A stretch of 64,000 bases of DNA from the NCBI GenBank assembly GCA_035760965.1, contig DASTRY010000035.1, positions 212,532 to 276,531 on the forward strand, written 5' to 3'. Each line of letters starts with the position of its first letter. Position 1 is the first letter of the stretch. This document shows positions 9,215 to 17,577 of the stretch, in pieces. A program made the position numbers and the translations under genes. The notes beneath the pieces were generated by a model, which did no database searches, had not been told where the DNA came from, and saw only the letters and a program-made list of their open reading frames with translations. The stretch is from JADGHX01 sp035760965 (GTDB lineage: Bacteria > Pseudomonadota > Gammaproteobacteria > Steroidobacterales > Steroidobacteraceae).

Positions 9215-10111
9215 CTAGTCCCACCCGCCCTTGGCGAGCTCGAGCGGCAGGATGCGGATGAACGCCTCGACCGCGTGGATATGCCCGTCGTACACCTTGA
9301 AGGCTTCGAACGCGGTGAGCTGATCGCCCGTGGGCTCGCGCACGCCCCAGTTGAGGCGCAACAGCACAATGCCCATTCGCTCGTCGACCCCGACGACGCG
9401 CGTCGTGACTTTCCCGAGGCGCTTGAAGATGGCGAGTGACTGGGTGGAGATATTCTGGCAGCCCGGCGCGAACTTGCAGTCCGGCCCGGCCATGATCTGG
9501 CCGTTTTCGTATCGGTACGCCTCCGGCGTGAAGGGCGCGTTCACATCCGCGAAGGTCTTCGCCGCGTTCAGCCCTTCCGGGTATTTCAACGCCGCCGCGA
9601 GGGCGGCTTCGCGCGTGGGGAGCTGCTCCGGACGCGGCGCATAGTTCATCACTTCGCTCGGCGCGGAGAGGCCGTCGACGTTGAAGATGAGGCCGTCCGC
9701 GCGGCTGCGTGTCGCGACCAGCTCCATCTCCGTGATCTTCTGGTCGGCCACCTGAAGGCGCACGACCAGCAAGACGGGCGCACCGCTTTCTTCGACCATT
9801 GCGGCCGCTGCGGCCATGCCGGCGCGCTCGTCGAGAAAATCCTGCCGATAGCCGCGCAGGCGGGTCACCGTCTTCACGAGGCCGACCTTCGCGAGCGGCT
9901 TCTCGATGGCATCTTCGGTGACCCGCACCTTGTCACTGAGCGGCAGACGGCTCGTGTCGTGTTTCAAGAGCGCGTGGAGAGACGCAGTGATCAGGCTGCG
10001 CAGGCATTCGCGGTCGCAGCTCGAAGCGGCTGTCGCCGTTGAGTTGGACGCAGCCTTTGCTACAGACACGCACGCGAGCAGGACGAGACAGAGCGATCCG
10101 ATCTTTTTCAT
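9215..10111 (-). CDS. Secreted protein of unknown function (homologue of 8105)
   Basis: A 298-residue exported protein. ATG 10111 is preceded by a purine-rich GGGGGGAA and gives the signal MKKIGSLCLVLLACVSVAKA. The mature start SCDRECLRSLITASLHALLKHD matches the SCDRACLQQL segment of the 8105 protein. Further on, RLRGYRQDFLDE, VRLQVADQKITEMELVATR and GVDERMGIVLLRLNWG parallel its counterparts. An upstream in-frame GTG/ATG at 10159 would add a leader without signal character. Probably a SnoaL-like ligand-binding fold; no catalytic signature is visible and the role is unknown. Confidence 0.8.
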   Translation of the reverse strand: MKKIGSLCLVLLACVSVAKAASNSTATAASSCDRECLRSLITASLHALLKHDTSRLPLSDKVRVTEDAIEKPLAKVGLVKTVTRLRGYRQDFLDERAGMAAAAAMVEESGAPVLLVVRLQVADQKITEMELVATRSRADGLIFNVDGLSAPSEVMNYAPRPEQLPTREAALAAALKYPEGLNAAKTFADVNAPFTPEAYRYENGQIMAGPDCKFAPGCQNISTQSLAIFKRLGKVTTRVVGVDERMGIVLLRLNWGVREPTGDQLTAFEAFKVYDGHIHAVEAFIRILPLELAKGGWD

Positions 10112-10443
10112 GTTCCCCCCTGGCGCCAACGTTAGCCGAGGGGGTGGCTCAGCGTCCACGCCGAGGGCCAGGCCCGTCCGACGTGAGGCTTCGACACCCC
10201 ACGAGGCCGGGTCTGCTCTGGATTGTCGGATGAGCGGAGCTGGCCGCGGCTAGGCGTTCATCGCCCGTTTCGGGTGGATCATTTCTCGGGTGTGCATGGG
10301 CCCCTCCACGTTCTACTCGACGCTCGCATAAGTCATGCCCACGCACCGCCGCTGTTTCCTTCAAGTCGCCATTGGCCGCGTCAAGAGCCACTCAAGGAAT
10401 GCGCGCAGGATCAGCGCAACTGAAGACAGCCCCGGAGGATGCC
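10112..10443. other. Intergenic stretch between divergent genes, 332 bases
   Basis: It separates the starts of two divergent genes and must hold both promoters. I could not pick reliable -35/-10 boxes in this GC-rich DNA. A CGGAGG ribosome-binding site stands just before ATG 10444. Confidence 0.5.
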
Positions 10444-11160
10444 ATGACATCGATGAAGCCGTCGCAACCGCTGGAGCAGCGCGAGGCCGCCTTCGTTGGC
10501 GCGCGCACCGGTGCAAGTGAACAGGGCGTGCGCACGATCGCGGGTGTCCAGGTGCCCGATTCCGTCCTGATCTCACGCACGATCGAGTATGCGCGCCAGC
10601 ATCAGGAACCGTATCTCTTCAACCATGCGATGAGGTCATGGCTCTTCGCCGTGACGATCGCGGAACAGAAGCAGGTGGAGCACGACGCCGAAGTGCTTGC
10701 CGTGACGACGCTGCTGCATGACTTGGGGCTCGAGAAGGCCTTCGCGGGACCGCTCCGATTCGAAGTGGAGGGTGCAAATGCTGCGCGCCGGTTTGCCCAG
10801 GGCGAAGGGGTCGATGCGCGCCGCTGCCAGCTGATCTGGGATGGTGTGGCGCTCAACTCGACGCCGTCGCTCGCGCTACACAAAGAAGTGGAGGTGTCCC
10901 TGTCCACCGCGGGGATCGGCCTAGACTGGGGCGGTTGGGGCTACGACTCATTGCATGCGAGCCGCATGGCAGAGATCCTGGATGCGTTTCCCCGGCTGGA
11001 CATGAAGAAACGCTTCGCGCACTCGGTGTGTTGGGTCGTCGAAACGCGCCCGACGACGACCTACGACAACTTCGCGCGCGATTTCGGCGAGCGATTCGTG
11101 CCTGGCTACAAGAGTCCTTCAGCGGTCGATCTGCTGATGAGCTCACCGTTCACCGAGTAG
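10444..11160 (+). CDS. HD-domain protein, cyanamide hydratase-like
   Basis: A 238-residue cytoplasmic protein with an HD metal-binding fold. ATG 10444 has the ribosome-binding site CGGAGG, which favours it over the upstream in-frame start at 10372. Metal ligands are readable in order: FNHAMRSW (His61), TTLLHDLGL (His92-Asp93). The arrangement, with the NH-x2-R motif and a long C-terminal helical part ending DFGERFVPGYKSPSAVDLL, is that of the cyanamide hydratase-like branch of HD proteins rather than of nucleotide phosphohydrolases. Substrate is uncertain. It stands alone, with about 280 bases on the left to the flank and a decayed segment on the right. Confidence 0.72.
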   Translation: MTSMKPSQPLEQREAAFVGARTGASEQGVRTIAGVQVPDSVLISRTIEYARQHQEPYLFNHAMRSWLFAVTIAEQKQVEHDAEVLAVTTLLHDLGLEKAFAGPLRFEVEGANAARRFAQGEGVDARRCQLIWDGVALNSTPSLALHKEVEVSLSTAGIGLDWGGWGYDSLHASRMAEILDAFPRLDMKKRFAHSVCWVVETRPTTTYDNFARDFGERFVPGYKSPSAVDLLMSSPFTE

Positions 11161-11733
11161 CGAATTCGTGCGTCGCGCGCGCGGGCACCGTCGAAGTGCG
11201 CCACCCGCCGGTTGTAACTGGCTGCCACGGTGTGCACCCGCGCGCCTCTCGCGCGATTCAGAACGCGCGCGCAGCCTCTAGCCCGATTCACGACCCGCGT
11301 GAGTAGGCGCCACCGCCGCTGCGCGCATGCGCCTGCGCGCGCTCGTCGGCGACGCTCGAGAACGTCCCGCAAGGATGGCGGGCACGCTACGTTTACACGC
11401 TCAAATCGCCGCTCGAATACGAAGAAGCGTTGGAGCTCGATGTCGACGGCGCAGGGTTCAAGCCCTACGTGACCAACCGCTTCACGAAAGTGACGAAGAC
11501 GAGCTAGGCAGAAGGCTGCGATCTGCAAGCGCATGACGCTGGCAGGCGCAAATCACTGCACGCGTCGTCGCGGCACCGAGGCGGCGAAACCGCGGCCTTG
11601 GGCAGCGACGTACACGAGTCGAGCAACATTGCCGAAACAGGGGCAGAATTGAACCGCGGGCCCGAGGTCCCGTGGCCCCTCTGAATCGCGGGCTCGAGTT
11701 CCAAGGCTCCTCCAACTGACAGGCGTTGAAGCC
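11161..11733. other. Mostly non-coding stretch, 573 bases
   Basis: Between the HD protein and the stress protein. The only coding-like part is the reading frame that ends at 11507 (see separate entry). The remainder has low-complexity GCGCGC runs and no supported gene. Confidence 0.5.
11307..11507 (+). pseudogene. C-terminal coding remnant without a start
   Basis: Frame 0 is open from 11307 (after TAG 11304-11306) to TAG 11505-11507 and has no ATG. From about 11343 the translation looks like a real protein end: LENVPQGWRARYVYTLKSPL, then EYEEALELDVDG and FKPYVTNRFTKVTKTS. Acidic and aromatic residues alternate as in a beta-sheet protein of the lipocalin/START size class, but I do not recognise the family. 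It probably is the tail of a gene whose front was deleted. Confidence 0.4.
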
Positions 11734-12624
11734 ATGGCGTCCCTGAATACGATCCTTGCTGCCACCGACTTCTCCGACGACGGGCTCAACGCCGCGCGTC
11801 GGGCCGCCAGCCTTGCCGCCGAGCACGGCGCGCGTCTGCAGTTGCTGCACGTCCTGCGAGCCGATGCGCTCGACGAGCTGCGTGACCGTCTACGCCTCCC
11901 CGTCGATGTGCGCGAAAACCTCGTCGAAGACGCACAGCGCCGTCTGAATAGTCTCGCCGATGAAATCGGCGCGGCCGCCGGCAGTCGCCCGGAATGCGTG
12001 CTTCGAACCGGCAACGTGCTCGATGAGCTCGTTGCCGCGGCGGATCACTCGGATCTTCTCGTGCTCGGCGCGCATGGACTGCGCAGGCCGCGCGATCTTC
12101 TGGTCGGCACTACGGCCGAACGGCTCCTTCTCAGGGGCCGACGACCGATGCTGGTCGTGCGAGGCGACGCGCAGCTGCGGTACCGGAAAGTGCTCGTTCC
12201 GGTCGATTTCTCCTTGCACTCCATGGCGACCTTACGCTGCGCACGGCAAATAGCGCCCACTGCGCACCTGCAAGTCTTTCACGCGTACGAGAACCCGTAC
12301 GAGGGCAAGCTGTGGTATGCGGGCGTCGAGCAGGACGTCATCGAGAAGTTTCGTCTCGAGGCGCGCAATCAAGCGCTCGAAAACCTCGGGAATCTTCTCG
12401 AGAAGGGCTTGCCCGGCGACGCGGAAGTGTCCACGTCGATCGAGCATGGCGAGGCCAAGCTCCTGATTGCCGCGGAAGCGGCGAAGCAGGGTGCCGACCT
12501 GATCGTCATCGGAAAGCATGGGCGCACGCCGCTCGGAGAGTTCTTCCTCGGCGGCGCGACGCGCGCCACGGTTGCCCGCGCGAGCTGCGACGTCCTCGTG
12601 GTTCCAGACCACCCCCGCCTCTGA
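11734..12624 (+). CDS. Universal stress protein, tandem UspA domains
   Basis: A 296-residue cytoplasmic protein made of two UspA domains. Domain 1 (about 1-150) has the start ILAATDFSDDGLNAARRAASL and the ATP-loop pattern G-x2-G-x9-G-T in GAHGLRRPRDLLVGT. Domain 2 (about 155-296) has VLVPVDFSLHSMATLRCA and GKHGRTPLGEFFLGG, so both halves probably bind ATP. UspA proteins support survival in stress or stationary phase. It is a single gene; the DUF1538 operon begins 123 bases downstream on the same strand. Confidence 0.92.
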   Translation: MASLNTILAATDFSDDGLNAARRAASLAAEHGARLQLLHVLRADALDELRDRLRLPVDVRENLVEDAQRRLNSLADEIGAAAGSRPECVLRTGNVLDELVAAADHSDLLVLGAHGLRRPRDLLVGTTAERLLLRGRRPMLVVRGDAQLRYRKVLVPVDFSLHSMATLRCARQIAPTAHLQVFHAYENPYEGKLWYAGVEQDVIEKFRLEARNQALENLGNLLEKGLPGDAEVSTSIEHGEAKLLIAAEAAKQGADLIVIGKHGRTPLGEFFLGGATRATVARASCDVLVVPDHPRL

Positions 12625-12747
12625 GTCCCCGCCCGCGCATCGGGCGCAGCGGATTCTGCGCAATTCGCGCAGCGAAGGTCTCAGGCATGCTGCAAGCTGC
12701 TCCAGGGCTTCAGCCAAGTCGGCGCGACGCCGGAACGAGCGAGCCGT

Positions 12748-13440
12748 ATGTCCGAATTCCTGAGATCGAAGATCGTCGAGACGCTCCAGGCGGTGGGACC
12801 GCTGATTGGTCTCATCTGCCTGCTGCAGATCGCGTTCGTGGGCGCATCCGCCGCCACGTTTCTGCAGTTCCTCGTCGGAGCGGTCCTCGTGACCGCCGGG
12901 CTGCTGCTGCTCTTCATCGGCATCGATCTCGGCATCCTGCCGATGGGCCGGTTCATCGGTGCCGGCCTGTCGGAAAAGCGGTCCGTGCCGCTGATGCTGG
13001 CGGTGGCCTTTGCAATGGGATTTGCGACCACCGCCGCCGAGCCTGACGTGCTGGTGCTCGCCGAGCAGGCGCAGCGGGCATCCGACGGCATGTATTCCGC
13101 GCGCTTTCTGATCTACAGCATCTCCCTCGGTGTCGGGCTCTTCGTGGCCATCGCGATGATGCGCATGATCTCCGGCTTCTCGATGGCTTGGCAGTTCACG
13201 GTGACGTACGCGCTGATGATCCTGCTGTCTTTCGCCGCCTCCGAGAAGCTGGTTCCATTGGCCTACGACGCCGGGAGTGTGACCACAGGGGTGCTCACCG
13301 GCCCAGCCGTAGTTGCGCTGGCGCGCGGCGTGAGCTCCGTGCTCGCCGGACGGTCCGCCGTCGCCGACACGTTTGGCCTCCTCGGCATGGCCTCGCTGGG
13401 GCCGATCATCTTCCTGCTGATTCTCGGACTCCTGCGATGA
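12748..13440 (+). CDS. DUF1538 membrane protein, first of pair
   Basis: A 230-residue integral membrane protein with about six hydrophobic helices, first gene of a three-gene overlapping operon. Conserved family blocks are GIDLGILPMGRFIGAGL, GFATTAAEPDVLVLAEQ and DAGSVTTGVLTGPAVVALA. The same blocks recur in the next protein (GFATTWGEP, DAGGVATGPL), so the pair behaves like two halves of one duplicated transporter. The third gene is a P-II-like protein; by analogy with AmtB-GlnK this points to a transporter gated by a nucleotide-sensing trimer. The transported substrate is not known. Confidence 0.85.
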   Translation: MSEFLRSKIVETLQAVGPLIGLICLLQIAFVGASAATFLQFLVGAVLVTAGLLLLFIGIDLGILPMGRFIGAGLSEKRSVPLMLAVAFAMGFATTAAEPDVLVLAEQAQRASDGMYSARFLIYSISLGVGLFVAIAMMRMISGFSMAWQFTVTYALMILLSFAASEKLVPLAYDAGSVTTGVLTGPAVVALARGVSSVLAGRSAVADTFGLLGMASLGPIIFLLILGLLR

Positions 13441-14177
13441 CCGACCTGCCGCTGCTCACGAACATCACGCGCGTTGCGACCGGTGTTGCCGTCGCGGTGC
13501 TGCCGCTTGCGGTCCTGTTCGTGCTGTTTCAGCTATGGTTTCTGAAGCTGCCGCGCGCGGAAGTGACTCGCATCGTGACGGGGACGCTGATTGCGTCGGC
13601 CGGCCTGTTCCTGTTCTTGCTCGGCGTCGCGATCGGATTCATGCCGCTCGGTGAGGCCATCGGCAGAACGCTCGGCGCGCTGCCCGAGAAGTGGCTGATC
13701 GTTCTGCTCGGCGCGGCGCTCGGATTCGCCACCACGTGGGGCGAGCCTGCCGTTCGCATCCTCGCCGGCCAGGTCGAGGAAGCATCCGGCGGGTCGATCC
13801 GGCGCTCGCTGGTGCTGCTTACAATCTGCATCGGTGTCGCCGTAGCCGTCGGCGTCGGCATGTACCGAATCGCGTTCGGTGTCCCGCTGCTCTGGATTCT
13901 CGTGCCTGGCTACTGCCTCGCCATCGCCGCCCTCTGGGTCAGTGACAAAGAGTTCGTATCGGTGGCGGTGGACGCCGGAGGAGTGGCGACGGGCCCGTTG
14001 GCGAACACGTTCCTGCTCGCCCTCGCGCTCGGCGCGTCCTCCGCCGTTGCGGGAAGCGAGCCTCTGGTGCACGGGCTCGGGCTCGTGGCGCTCATCGCGC
14101 TCGCGCCCGTCATCTCGGTAATGGTTTTGGGGATTCTCATCCGCTGGAAGAGCCGCCCCCGGGAGTCATCATCATGA
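13437..14177 (+). CDS. DUF1538 membrane protein, second of pair
   Basis: A 246-residue integral membrane protein. ATG 13437 overlaps the stop of the first DUF1538 gene (ATGA), and the longer upstream frame is only a shadow of that gene. Helices alternate with conserved blocks: FLLGVAIGFMPLGEAIG, GFATTWGEPAVRILAGQ, VDAGGVATGPLANTFLLALALG. The G-F-A-T-T-x-x-E-P and D-A-G-x-V-x-T-G motifs align with those in the partner protein, arguing for a heterodimeric transporter with pseudo-symmetry. The gene ends in an ATGA overlap with the P-II gene. Confidence 0.85.
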   Translation: MTDLPLLTNITRVATGVAVAVLPLAVLFVLFQLWFLKLPRAEVTRIVTGTLIASAGLFLFLLGVAIGFMPLGEAIGRTLGALPEKWLIVLLGAALGFATTWGEPAVRILAGQVEEASGGSIRRSLVLLTICIGVAVAVGVGMYRIAFGVPLLWILVPGYCLAIAALWVSDKEFVSVAVDAGGVATGPLANTFLLALALGASSAVAGSEPLVHGLGLVALIALAPVISVMVLGILIRWKSRPRESSS

Positions 14178-14506
14178 AAGCCTCTCTTATCGTCAGCATC
14201 GTGCGAAAAGGGTGGGGCAGCAAGGTGCTGCAGGCGTCCGTCAAAGCCGGCGCACACGGTGGGACCGTGATGTTCGGCCGCGGCGCCGGGATTCACGAGC
14301 AGGAGAAGATCTTCGGCATGTCCATCGAGCCGGAGAAGGAGATCGTGCTCACCATGGTCTACGCCGACCAGGTCGACGACATCCTCGACGAGATCGTACG
14401 GACCGCGGAATTGAACGATACCGGCCAAGGCATCGCGTTCGTGATCCCCATCGACAGGGTCGTCGGCGTGGCGCATTTCATGAAACACGCGCCGGGTCAG
14501 AAATGA
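14174..14506 (+). CDS. P-II family regulator linked to DUF1538
   Basis: A 110-residue GlnB-like protein. It overlaps the second DUF1538 gene by ATGA. The P-II fold is visible: KASLIVSIVRKGWGSKVLQASVKAGAHGGTV at the start and DTGQGIAFVIPIDRVVGVAHF at the end (the C-terminal nucleotide-contact region). The T-loop segment, GRGAGIHEQEKIFGMSIEPE, lacks the tyrosine that is uridylylated in enteric GlnB, so covalent UMP control is unlikely and nucleotide binding alone may set its state. The context suggests that it docks on the DUF1538 pair. Confidence 0.88.
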   Translation: MKASLIVSIVRKGWGSKVLQASVKAGAHGGTVMFGRGAGIHEQEKIFGMSIEPEKEIVLTMVYADQVDDILDEIVRTAELNDTGQGIAFVIPIDRVVGVAHFMKHAPGQK

Positions 14507-14560
14507 GCGAGCCGCGCGCCTGACATCCTCGCGTTCGGAAGGCGCTGTGCGCGAGGCGTC

Positions 14561-14610
14561 GAGTCGTTCGCGACCCGCGCAGGAGGCGTTCGCCAGAGAA
14601 CGAACGACTC
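14561..14610. terminator. Inverted repeat between convergent genes
   Basis: Perfect 10-base arms, GAGTCGTTCG at 14561-14570 and CGAACGACTC at 14601-14610, separated by 30 bases, lie between the P-II gene and the convergent glycosyltransferase gene. The position fits a bidirectional terminator, but there is no T-run and the loop is long. Confidence 0.4.
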
Positions 14611-14636
14611 CCGCGCGGAACCGGCGCGCCGGCGGT

Positions 14637-15731
14637 TCAGGCGTTCGCGATCGCCACCTCGAGATCGTGGATTCGAGGCACGGCAAGGCGCGGTCGTGCG
14701 TCGGCCGCGCGTGCAAGGCGCCGATAGAGCGCGACATAGTCGCGCGCCATCCGCTCGGCCGAGAACCGCTGTTCGAAGCGCCGCCGGATCGCTGCGCGGT
14801 CGAGATCGCGCGCTTTGCCAAGCGTCGCGACGGCTTCATCGATGCTGCGAACCATGTATCCCGTCACGTCTTGATCGATGACCTCCGGCACGGAGCCTTC
14901 GGGGAACGCGATCACCGGAGTCCCGCAGGCCATCGCCTCGATCATGACCAGACCGAACGGCTCGGGCCAATCGATGGGGAAGAGCAGCGCGGCCGCGTTG
15001 CCGAGAAAGTCGCTCTTCTGCTGCTCGCCGATCTCACCGATGAATTCCACCAGCGGGTCGTCGAGTAACGGCCGGATGTTGCGCTCGAAGTACTGCCGGT
15101 CCGCGTCGTCGACTTTCGCCGCGATGCGCAGTTTCATCTTCGCGCGTCGCGCGATCTCGATGGCCCGGTCGGGACGCTTCTCTGGCGACATGCGACCGAG
15201 AAACGCGAGGTACTCGCCGCGAGGCTCGGGATTGAAGCGCAGCAAATCGAGCGGCAGACCGTGATATACCGTGCCGGCCCAGTTCACCGGCGGCATCGGC
15301 AGGCGCTGGTGGTTCGAAATCGACACCAGCGGGAATTCGGGAAACTTGCGATAGAAGGGCTGCAGATCGCGCAGGTCGAGCCGGCCGTGCAGCGTCGTCA
15401 GCGTGCGAGGCGCGAGGCGACGGAAAATCGGGAAGTGCACCATGTCCATATGGAAGTGCAGGATGTCGAACTCGTGCGCGCGAGCGCGCACTTCCTCCAG
15501 CATGATGAGCACGTGCGGGAGCGGGTCGCGCATCGTGCCGTCGAGGCGCAGCGCCTTGGGCGCGCAGGAGACCAGCTCTGCGCTCGTACGCGAGTCACCC
15601 GAGGCGAAGAGAGTGACGTCATGGCCTTGCCTGACGAGCTCCTCCGTGAGGTAAGAGACGATGCGTTCCGTGCCGCCGTACAGCTTCGGCGGTACGGCTT
15701 CTGCAAGCGGTGCAATTTGGGCGATTTTCAT
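14637..15731 (-). CDS. Glycosyltransferase family 4
   Basis: A 364-residue GT-B glycosyltransferase. ATG 15731 is preceded by AGGAGGG, a near-perfect ribosome-binding site, so the longer frame from 15953 is rejected. The N-terminal Rossmann half opens KIAQIAPLAEAVPPKLYGGTERIV with LVRQGHDVTLFASGDS. The C-terminal half has FLGRMSPEKRPDRAIEIARRA and the nucleotide-sugar site EPFGLVMIEAMACGTPVIAF, containing the E-x7-E pair. The acceptor cannot be predicted; it may act in a cell-surface polysaccharide or a compatible-solute pathway. It stands alone. Confidence 0.88.
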   Translation of the reverse strand: MKIAQIAPLAEAVPPKLYGGTERIVSYLTEELVRQGHDVTLFASGDSRTSAELVSCAPKALRLDGTMRDPLPHVLIMLEEVRARAHEFDILHFHMDMVHFPIFRRLAPRTLTTLHGRLDLRDLQPFYRKFPEFPLVSISNHQRLPMPPVNWAGTVYHGLPLDLLRFNPEPRGEYLAFLGRMSPEKRPDRAIEIARRAKMKLRIAAKVDDADRQYFERNIRPLLDDPLVEFIGEIGEQQKSDFLGNAAALLFPIDWPEPFGLVMIEAMACGTPVIAFPEGSVPEVIDQDVTGYMVRSIDEAVATLGKARDLDRAAIRRRFEQRFSAERMARDYVALYRRLARAADARPRLAVPRIHDLEVAIANA

Positions 15732-16113
15732 CGCCGGCCCTCCTTTCTCGAATTGCTTTCCCGATTGTGTTTCAACTCCGTGCGACGACGCCCGGATCCC
15801 TGACCGGCATCCCGCGGACGGTGCGCGACGCGTTCGCGCCTCGCCGCTGCCGCCGCGCACGAACGTGAGAGGCGCGACTACCCGCCTTGCCCGGTGAATC
15901 CCCGGATCGAGACCCGATCGCGGCACGCGGGCAAGCGGAGCGGCCGAACCCACACACGCGAGAGGTCGCGTCCACCTCGATTCCGAAGCATGTACGGTGC
16001 CCGCCGCACACGCCGCGGCTCACTGGCGGTTCGAATCTGTTCCGGCGCGTCGGCGGCGGCGAATGGGCCGCCGGCGCCGGCGGCGGACGCGCCTCGCGTG
16101 CGTGGTCGCTAGA
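15732..16113. other. Intergenic stretch, 382 bases
   Basis: No supported gene. It contains the glycosyltransferase ribosome-binding site at its left end, a 16-base GC palindrome at 16068-16083 (CCGCCGGCGCCGGCGG) and a T-loop-like GGTTCGAATC at about 16027-16036 without any surrounding tRNA structure. Confidence 0.5.
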
Positions 16114-16476
16114 TCACTTCGCCTGCGGGCGATGGAACAGCCGCTGACGCAGGCTCGGATCCGACAGCATCGCCCAAAGCGCCAACGCGCCCACGACCAC
16201 GCCGACGATGACCGCGTTGGTCGTCGGTCTCTCCTGGGCGGCAAAGTTCAGGACCCAAGGAGACACGAGCAGGGCCACGCCCAACACGATGTTGATGGCT
16301 TCCTCCCACGCCTGAGGAATCGATACTGCGATCGCGGCGAACACGATGATTGCCACGCCGAGTATCCAGGCGCTCACGGCCGCTGCGTTCTGGGTGTCCG
16401 CGAAGCCGAGAGCCCAGGGAGAGACGACCATCCACGCACCAAGCACCAGGTTCGCCCAGTCTTGCCAACGTTTCAT
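16114..16476 (-). CDS. SPW-repeat membrane protein
   Basis: A 120-residue membrane protein with four predicted helices arranged as two SPW repeats. Each repeat starts with an amphipathic stretch, then N-x-V-L-G and the triplet SPW: NLVLGAWMVVSPWALGF and NIVLGVALLVSPWVLNF. The family is widespread next to stress genes and has no assigned biochemical role. The short C-terminal tail (LRQRLFHRPQAK) is positively charged, so it is probably cytoplasmic. Single gene. Confidence 0.88.
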   Translation of the reverse strand: MKRWQDWANLVLGAWMVVSPWALGFADTQNAAAVSAWILGVAIIVFAAIAVSIPQAWEEAINIVLGVALLVSPWVLNFAAQERPTTNAVIVGVVVGALALWAMLSDPSLRQRLFHRPQAK

Positions 16477-16680
16477 GGTTGTCCACCTCGCATCTGTTCA
16501 GCCGGTCGCGGCACATAGGGGCGGGCGGATGGGTTTCAAGGGGCGTCGAGCCATCGTGCGCGCGTGCCGAGTCGCGCGCGCGTGCCCGGCCGAAGCGCGT
16601 TGGAAGGCCGTACATATGAATGTTTTTTCAGGGAGTGCGCGTCGGGCAGCGCGCGAGCTTCTACTCGAGCGTAGCCCGAC

Positions 16681-17577
16681 TCAGCCGGCCAACGCCTTCA
16701 CGGCGCGGGCCGCAGCCGACGCGCGATTGGCGACGCCGAGCTTCGTGAAGATCTGCGCGATGTGCTTGTCCACCGTACGCGGGCTGATCGTCAGGATCTC
16801 GCCGATCTCGCGATTCGACTTGCCGCGACTCACCCACAGCAACACCTCGGACTCGCGTGAGCTGATCGCGAGCGCCCGCTGCAGCACTTCCTCCTCGACG
16901 AACGCCGCGCGCTCGGTGAGACGAAACAGCCATTCGTTCGGACCGAGGGAGCTCACCGCCGAGATTTCCAGCCGCCGCGACCCGACATCCAGCGCGATCT
17001 TGGCGTTCGGCGAGGTCGCGCTCTGCTGGCGTAGCCGCATCACCTGCTCCGCAAGCGCTCCCTGCAGGCCCGTGTCCGCGAGGATCTCCTTGGCCTTCGG
17101 CGTACACCAGAGCAGCTTGCCCTTGCGGTCGGTGGCGAACAGGAATCGCCCCGACGCATCCAGCGCCTCGCCTGCGCCCTGCGCGGCGCGCGCGTTGGCG
17201 AGGTGCACCCGAATGCGAGCGAGCAGCTCATCGATGACGATGGGCTTGGTCACATAGTCGACGCCGCCTGCGGCAAGCCCCTCGACGACGTGTGCGGATT
17301 CCGAGAGCCCGGTCAGGAAGATCACCGGCAGGTTGGCCAGCATCTTCTCCTGCTTGATGCGCCGGCAGCTCTCGAAGCCGCTGAGGCCCGGCATCACCGC
17401 GTCCATCAGCACGAGATCGGGCGTGATCTGATCGAGCAGCTCCAGAGCGCTGTTGCCGTCCATCGCGATCAGCACGGTGTAGCCGGCGTGATCGAGCGTG
17501 TCGGTGAGCAGGCCGAGGGTTTCCGGTGTGTCGTCGACGACCAGGATCGTGTCGCGACGGGCAGATTCGTTAGCCAT
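16681..17577 (-). CDS. Response regulator, receiver plus LuxR-type DNA-binding domain
   Basis: A 298-residue regulator. The N-terminal receiver (about 8-125) has the acidic pair Asp15-Asp16, the phospho-acceptor Asp59 in DLVLMDAVMPG, Thr89 and Lys111 in TKPI. A middle segment of about 90 residues (DASGRFLFATDRKGKLLW onward) resembles a degenerate PAS fold. Residues about 235-298 are a LuxR/NarL helix-turn-helix: SSRESEVLLWVSRGKSNREI and ISPRTVDKHIAQIFTKLGVANR. The ATG lies inside the end of the sensor gene (8-base overlap), so the two are a coupled two-component pair. The divergent urea operon is its most likely target. Confidence 0.93.
   Translation of the reverse strand: MANESARRDTILVVDDTPETLGLLTDTLDHAGYTVLIAMDGNSALELLDQITPDLVLMDAVMPGLSGFESCRRIKQEKMLANLPVIFLTGLSESAHVVEGLAAGGVDYVTKPIVIDELLARIRVHLANARAAQGAGEALDASGRFLFATDRKGKLLWCTPKAKEILADTGLQGALAEQVMRLRQQSATSPNAKIALDVGSRRLEISAVSSLGPNEWLFRLTERAAFVEEEVLQRALAISSRESEVLLWVSRGKSNREIGEILTISPRTVDKHIAQIFTKLGVANRASAAARAVKALAG

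Noticed and set aside
13910..14839. 309-codon minus-strand frame across the P-II gene
   Set aside because: Composition is that of an antisense shadow; P-II and DUF1538 genes on the plus strand are certain.
16027..16036. tRNA T-loop-like GGTTCGAATC
   Set aside because: The arm pairs only with several G-T pairs and no D arm, anticodon arm, acceptor stem or CCA can be placed around it.
16068..16083. 16-base perfect GC palindrome
   Set aside because: Simple CCG/CGG composition makes it expected by chance in such DNA and it lies far from a gene start or end.
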